DNA from: Marchantia polymorpha subsp. ruderalis
Lineage: Eukaryota > Streptophyta > Marchantiopsida > Marchantiales > Marchantiaceae
NCBI GenBank assembly: GCA_037833965.1
Contig: AP031357.1
Span: forward strand, 11,552,001 to 11,616,000
DNA length: 64,000 bases
Direction of reading: 5' to 3'
A program made the translations under genes and the position numbers. The notes under the pieces were generated by a model. That model did no database searches, had not been told where the DNA came from, and saw only the letters and a program-made list of their open reading frames with translations. How positions within the stretch are numbered: the stretch's first letter is position 1; each line of letters opens with the position of its first letter. Positions 60,261 to 64,000 of the stretch are shown one piece after another.

Positions 60261-61514
60261 ATGGCCGCCCAGGCAGCGATCTCCCTCGCCGGGAGCGTCG
60301 CGGCTGCTCCTTCTTTCTCGACGAGCTGCGTGTCGAGGAGCCATGGCTCGCTGTCCGCCGGCTCCAAGGTCGTGCCCAGGCGCGGGTTGAGGACCTTCTC
60401 GGGATTGAAGGCTGAGAGGTGCGGAGGAGTGTCTGGAGCTGGAGCTTTCCGCGGCGGAGAGTCTTTCGAGACTCTCGCCGCGTCGATTGATGCTGCGAAG
60501 CCTGCGAAGAATGTCGAGGAGACCGTGCGCCCCGGACAGGCTAGGGCTTCGTCTTACAAGGTGGCCGTGCTCGGAGCTGCAGGAGGTATCGGGCAGCCGC
60601 TGTCACTCCTCATCAAAATGTCGCCCTTGGTTTCCACCCTCAACTTGTACGATATCGCGAACGTGAAGGGAGTGATGGCCGATCTGAGCCACTGCAACAC
60701 GCCCGCCCAGGTCGCGGGATTCACCGGCCCCACGGAACTCGCCGCATGTTTGAAGGATGTGGATCTCGTCATCATCCCCGCCGGAGTTCCCCGAAAGCCT
60801 GGCATGACCCGTGACGATCTGTTCAACATCAACGCCAACATCGTCAAGACTCTCATCGAAGCTGTTGCTGACAACGCCCCCAACGCCATCATCAACATCA
60901 TCAGCAACCCCGTGAACTCGACTGTGCCGATCGCCGCCGAGGTGCTGAAAGCCAAGGGTGTCTACGACCCGAAGAAGCTTTTCGGTGTCACCACTCTGGA
61001 TGTTGTCAGGGCGAACACCTTCGTCGCGCAGAAGAAGAATTTGAGGCTCATCGATGTCGATGTGCCCGTGATCGGTGGTCATGCCGGAATCACAATTCTG
61101 CCTCTCCTGTCCAAGACTAGGCCCTCCGCTGAGTTTACACCCGAGGAGATTGAGGAGCTCACCGTCAGAATTCAAAACGCCGGTACTGAAGTTGTTGAGG
61201 CCAAAGCAGGAGCAGGATCCGCGACTCTTTCCATGGCGTACGCTGCAGCACGATTCGCTGAGTCATGCATGCGCGCTTTGGATGGCGATCCCGATGTCTT
61301 CGAGTGCACGTTTGTTCAGAGCGAGCTGACCGACCTGCCCTTCTTTGCATCTCGAGTGAAGCTCGGAAAGAAGGGTGTCGAGGCATTCATCACTGACGAC
61401 CTCGAGGGATTGACAGAGTACGAGCAAAAAGGAGTGGATGCCTTGATGGCCGAGCTGAAAGGCAGTATTGAGAAGGGCGTGAACTTCGCTAACAAGCAAG
61501 TCGCACCAGCTTAA
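60261..61514 (+). CDS. Plastid NAD-dependent malate dehydrogenase
   Basis: A single open frame of 417 aa starting at AAAATTATGGCC, a good plant start context; an in-frame upstream ATG at 60222 is less likely. Residues 1-~98 are Ala/Ser/Arg-rich with no conserved fold, as in a plastid transit peptide plus linker. The catalytic domain is clear: NAD-binding GAAGGIG (105-111), ribose-binding Asp131 in NLYD, mobile-loop [11 protein letters not shown] with Arg178 and Arg184, NPVNS (216-220), Asp247 and Arg250 in TTLDVVR, and catalytic His274 in GGHAGIT. It interconverts malate and oxaloacetate with NAD(H). The long N-terminus and lack of the C-terminal and N-terminal cysteine extensions of the NADP enzyme point to the plastid NAD form rather than chloroplast NADP-MDH. 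The coding frame is uninterrupted by introns, with C/G-ending codons. Confidence 0.95.
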   Translation: MAAQAAISLAGSVAAAPSFSTSCVSRSHGSLSAGSKVVPRRGLRTFSGLKAERCGGVSGAGAFRGGESFETLAASIDAAKPAKNVEETVRPGQARASSYKVAVLGAAGGIGQPLSLLIKMSPLVSTLNLYDIANVKGVMADLSHCNTPAQVAGFTGPTELAACLKDVDLVIIPAGVPRKPGMTRDDLFNINANIVKTLIEAVADNAPNAIINIISNPVNSTVPIAAEVLKAKGVYDPKKLFGVTTLDVVRANTFVAQKKNLRLIDVDVPVIGGHAGITILPLLSKTRPSAEFTPEEIEELTVRIQNAGTEVVEAKAGAGSATLSMAYAAARFAESCMRALDGDPDVFECTFVQSELTDLPFFASRVKLGKKGVEAFITDDLEGLTEYEQKGVDALMAELKGSIEKGVNFANKQVAPA

Positions 61515-62153
61515 GCAAGCCCGACGTAGTTAGGTCATCGCGAATGTCATATAAGACTCCTCACTTTGCCTTGGGGAAAAAAGTTTTGATAATCTCTCCC
61601 TTCCCTCCATCCGATTCTTGCTCCATTTTCTGGGAACCCGGGGTCTTCTGCCGCAAGGCTACCAACTTTCCAATGAGTGATAACCTCTCTGAAACCTGTA
61701 GATGAAACATGCCGATTCAGTTCGCACCGACGTGCCTAGGTTTTTCCCCAAATTAAAGATACTACAATGCCGGGAGTACTTTTCAGAGAGTCTTTCTTGA
61801 GCAAATTTCTGCACACCATTGATGAAAGTTTTACCTTGAATAAAGATTTGCACCTTATGTTCGGACTTTTACTCAAACGTTCAATTTGTAAATCCAAGTT
61901 TTGTGAGTAGGCTTGTGCTCTTTCTGCTGTCATCCATCTGCGTGGAGCGGGTGGAATGCTGGGTTCTGATTTAGAACTTTGCCGGGACCTTTTCGTAGCC
62001 CAATGGGAGCTGTAATCTTTCCTTGCTTCAATGACAACCGCTATGCACTGCGTGCAAGAGAATAGAGCGTCCCTTTCATCTGCATGTCTGTCAAGGGATG
62101 TCTGCTACCTTTCTTCAGTGTCATGTAATATATCCTTATTGTACTGAGTTTCA
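61515..62153 (+). other. 3' flank of the malate dehydrogenase gene
   Basis: Probable 3' UTR and downstream spacer. AATAAA occurs at 61839-61844, about 325 bases after the stop. No further gene was recognised here. Confidence 0.5.
61839..61844 (+). terminator. Candidate poly(A) signal AATAAA for the malate dehydrogenase gene
   Basis: Canonical hexamer on the coding strand 325 bases after the MDH stop codon. It is a candidate because plant poly(A) signals are degenerate. Confidence 0.4.
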
Positions 62154-64000
62154 TTGTTTACCTCTGCGACTTTAAGGCCCATCGGTGCTCCACTTCAAGT
62201 TTCTAATGATGTTATGCACAGGTTTGATCGAACTCAAGAAGATGTCTCCGGCGTCTCTCGGATCCTTTCACATGTTACACTGATTGCAGTGCAACAGGAG
62301 CTGACTGCTACTCGGCAGCAGAAGACAAACTGCCGAGGGCATGAGTCTTCACTTTTAACAGGCCGCCAAGAACTTGCTTCGACTACTTACGCAACAGCGT
62401 CTTACAGTCAACTAGAAATTGCTATGGCTGATACCAGGTTTGCCTTTCAACATACTTTCATCACCAACATAGTTAAGGCCACCACTGCTTTGCCATTTTT
62501 CCTCGTTGCTTACACAAATATTTCACGTTAACCTTTCTTTCCGACACGGTACTCCCTCCTCTCTAGATTTATCGGCGTTCGATGAGACTGGAACCATCTG
62601 TTGTTTGATGAATTTGATCATTTCCCAGTCCGATCCGCACTACCCAACCAGGTCTACTGACAAAACGACGAGAGCCACATTTCAACCATTTACAGCTCAT
62701 CAGTCTCCCACTGTTTTCTCATCACTATTTTACAAGATTTACGAATTTTAAAGCTGCAAGTAGACCATTTCTTCAGCACAGGTTCAACGCGACATCATCT
62801 ACTCGAGGCCATATTTTTACTGCTTAGCAGCTACGACATCCACCACTACAAATGGCCTTATACATCGAACCCTGGCTTCTATCTACAATTGTCGAGAATC
62901 GTTCATTCTATGCCATTCCGTTTCTAGGAATTTTGCTTCGGGAGCTTGTCGACTTGCCAATCATCCAGCTTAGATAGGCATTGACCTGTTTTTCCCTCTC
63001 TCCCTCAACGATAGCTTTCTTGTACAAGTTTCTCTATTTGAGTGAAAATCAGACTCGTTGCTTTCTACATGGAATTAGAGTTTAAATGCTATTTACAGTG
63101 ATATAATGTTTTTCATTGACCTAATAGATGGTTCCACTCAACTTTCATTCTTCATTCACGATGTTTTCCATTGGAATGACCGTCCTCTCAGTTTTTTTAC
63201 ATCCCGTTTTTCCTACTAACTCTTCCGCTCTCCCTTGTAGCAGCTTCATGCTAGTTAAAATTTGACATAGGAGTGGGCAACAACCATCGTTTACAATTGG
63301 CTTGTTTTGCTCCAGATCTCCTCAAGCCCCGCGCGTCCTCTGCGAAAACCTATGCACCCTGTTACAATGACGGGAACTTGAGACTTCCCGTTCGAATATT
63401 GTTGATGGTCACTGGAGGAATGGATCCTCTACACCCGTCTTGTCAGACAGTTTCCTCCATGGATTTCACCCTGTCACTGCTTCTCATCTCTTCGTACTGA
63501 TGCATCTGTTTGTCTTTCACTGTCTTACATTTTCAGTTGTGCATGACACGTTCCCCTTTTTCTATCATTGTCTTCTCGTTTCTTTCTATCTAGTCTATTT
63601 CTTCGGCAACTTTGTGACGTCACACCTAGAATTGCAATGCTTCTGTCTTTTACATGTCAAGCCCTGCCGGCTGGATGGCTTCGTAAGGGGCAGGAAGTCA
63701 TCGATACACGCTCGTTGGGCAGCGTTGAATGAGGTAACACGTACTGAATTTGAGGGAGTTGCTCAAGCACATCATTGAAGCACACCTGAAAGTAACGGGG
63801 TACGAGGTGATTCTGAAATTTTTGACGGCAACGACTGAATTTGTGCGTTTATCTCAAACACCTGCAAGTTAATAATTCATGACCTCATTCAAGAAACTAT
63901 TGGGAAGCCTATTGAATCTGGATTGAACTTCTGATATATCTTTCAGTGGAAAGACATCGAGTAATGCAGAGTAATTGTATGTGCCACAGATAATTATTTT
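62154..64000 (+). other. Right-edge region with one coding-like ORF, no identified gene
   Basis: A plus frame at 62154-62531 (125 codons) has a protein-like middle part with LIAVQQELTATRQQ and SQLEIAMADTR, the latter followed by GTTTGCC where a splice donor could sit (about 62439). No matching neighbour exon or domain was found. Frames at 63273-63500 and 63440-63778 are unrecognised. The gene, if real, may continue past base 64000. Confidence 0.3.

Noticed and set aside
60554..61499. Antisense ORFs over the malate dehydrogenase
   Set aside because: They are shadows of the biased coding sequence; the plus frame has the complete MDH fold motifs.

Overview
The window looks like nuclear chromosomal DNA of a land plant. 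The evidence is spliced genes with GT-AG introns, plant gene families (a plastid-type SET methyltransferase, a plastid NAD-malate dehydrogenase and a TH2-type thiamine monophosphate phosphatase), long CT-rich leaders, and gene-poor intergenic DNA with foldback elements and AT-rich blocks. The GC-rich coding exons, low gene density and single-exon TH2 and MDH reading frames would suit a bryophyte, but this is an impression and I cannot name a species. I see no bacterial operons, CRISPR array, rRNA or convincing tRNA.

Layout. At the left edge (60-1472, minus) are the first four exons of a SET-domain lysine methyltransferase that runs off the window. From 1.5 to 19 kb there is a CT-rich leader or promoter tract, then mostly non-coding DNA holding a perfect 18-bp hairpin (9443), a small zinc-finger-like ORF (10966), a 36-bp-stem miRNA-like hairpin (13764) and a foldback element of about 0.9 kb with an extra partial copy beside it (14540-15709). 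At 19.2-22.8 kb (minus) lies a complete seven-exon monoacylglycerol lipase-type hydrolase. From 23 to 33 kb there are decayed, coding-like remnants and palindromes. A sharply bounded AT-rich block (about 33.06-39.3 kb) is followed by a GC-rich island carrying single-exon TH2 (40989-42815), then a second AT-rich block (43.86-46.85 kb).

The right third is gene-richer: a 12-exon palmitoyl-protein thioesterase (47935-51428, plus), a tiny four-exon prefoldin-like gene of 75 aa (52842-53561, minus) that no single ORF reveals, a CpG-rich segment with a 51-bp tandem repeat (58.2-59.4 kb), and an intronless plastid NAD-malate dehydrogenase (60261-61514, plus).

The genes are unrelated housekeeping functions (plastid protein methylation, lipid hydrolysis, thiamine synthesis, protein depalmitoylation, chaperone assembly, plastid redox metabolism). 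I see no co-functional cluster. All exon models were built by eye from splice signals, phase agreement and protein resemblance; no alignment was run.
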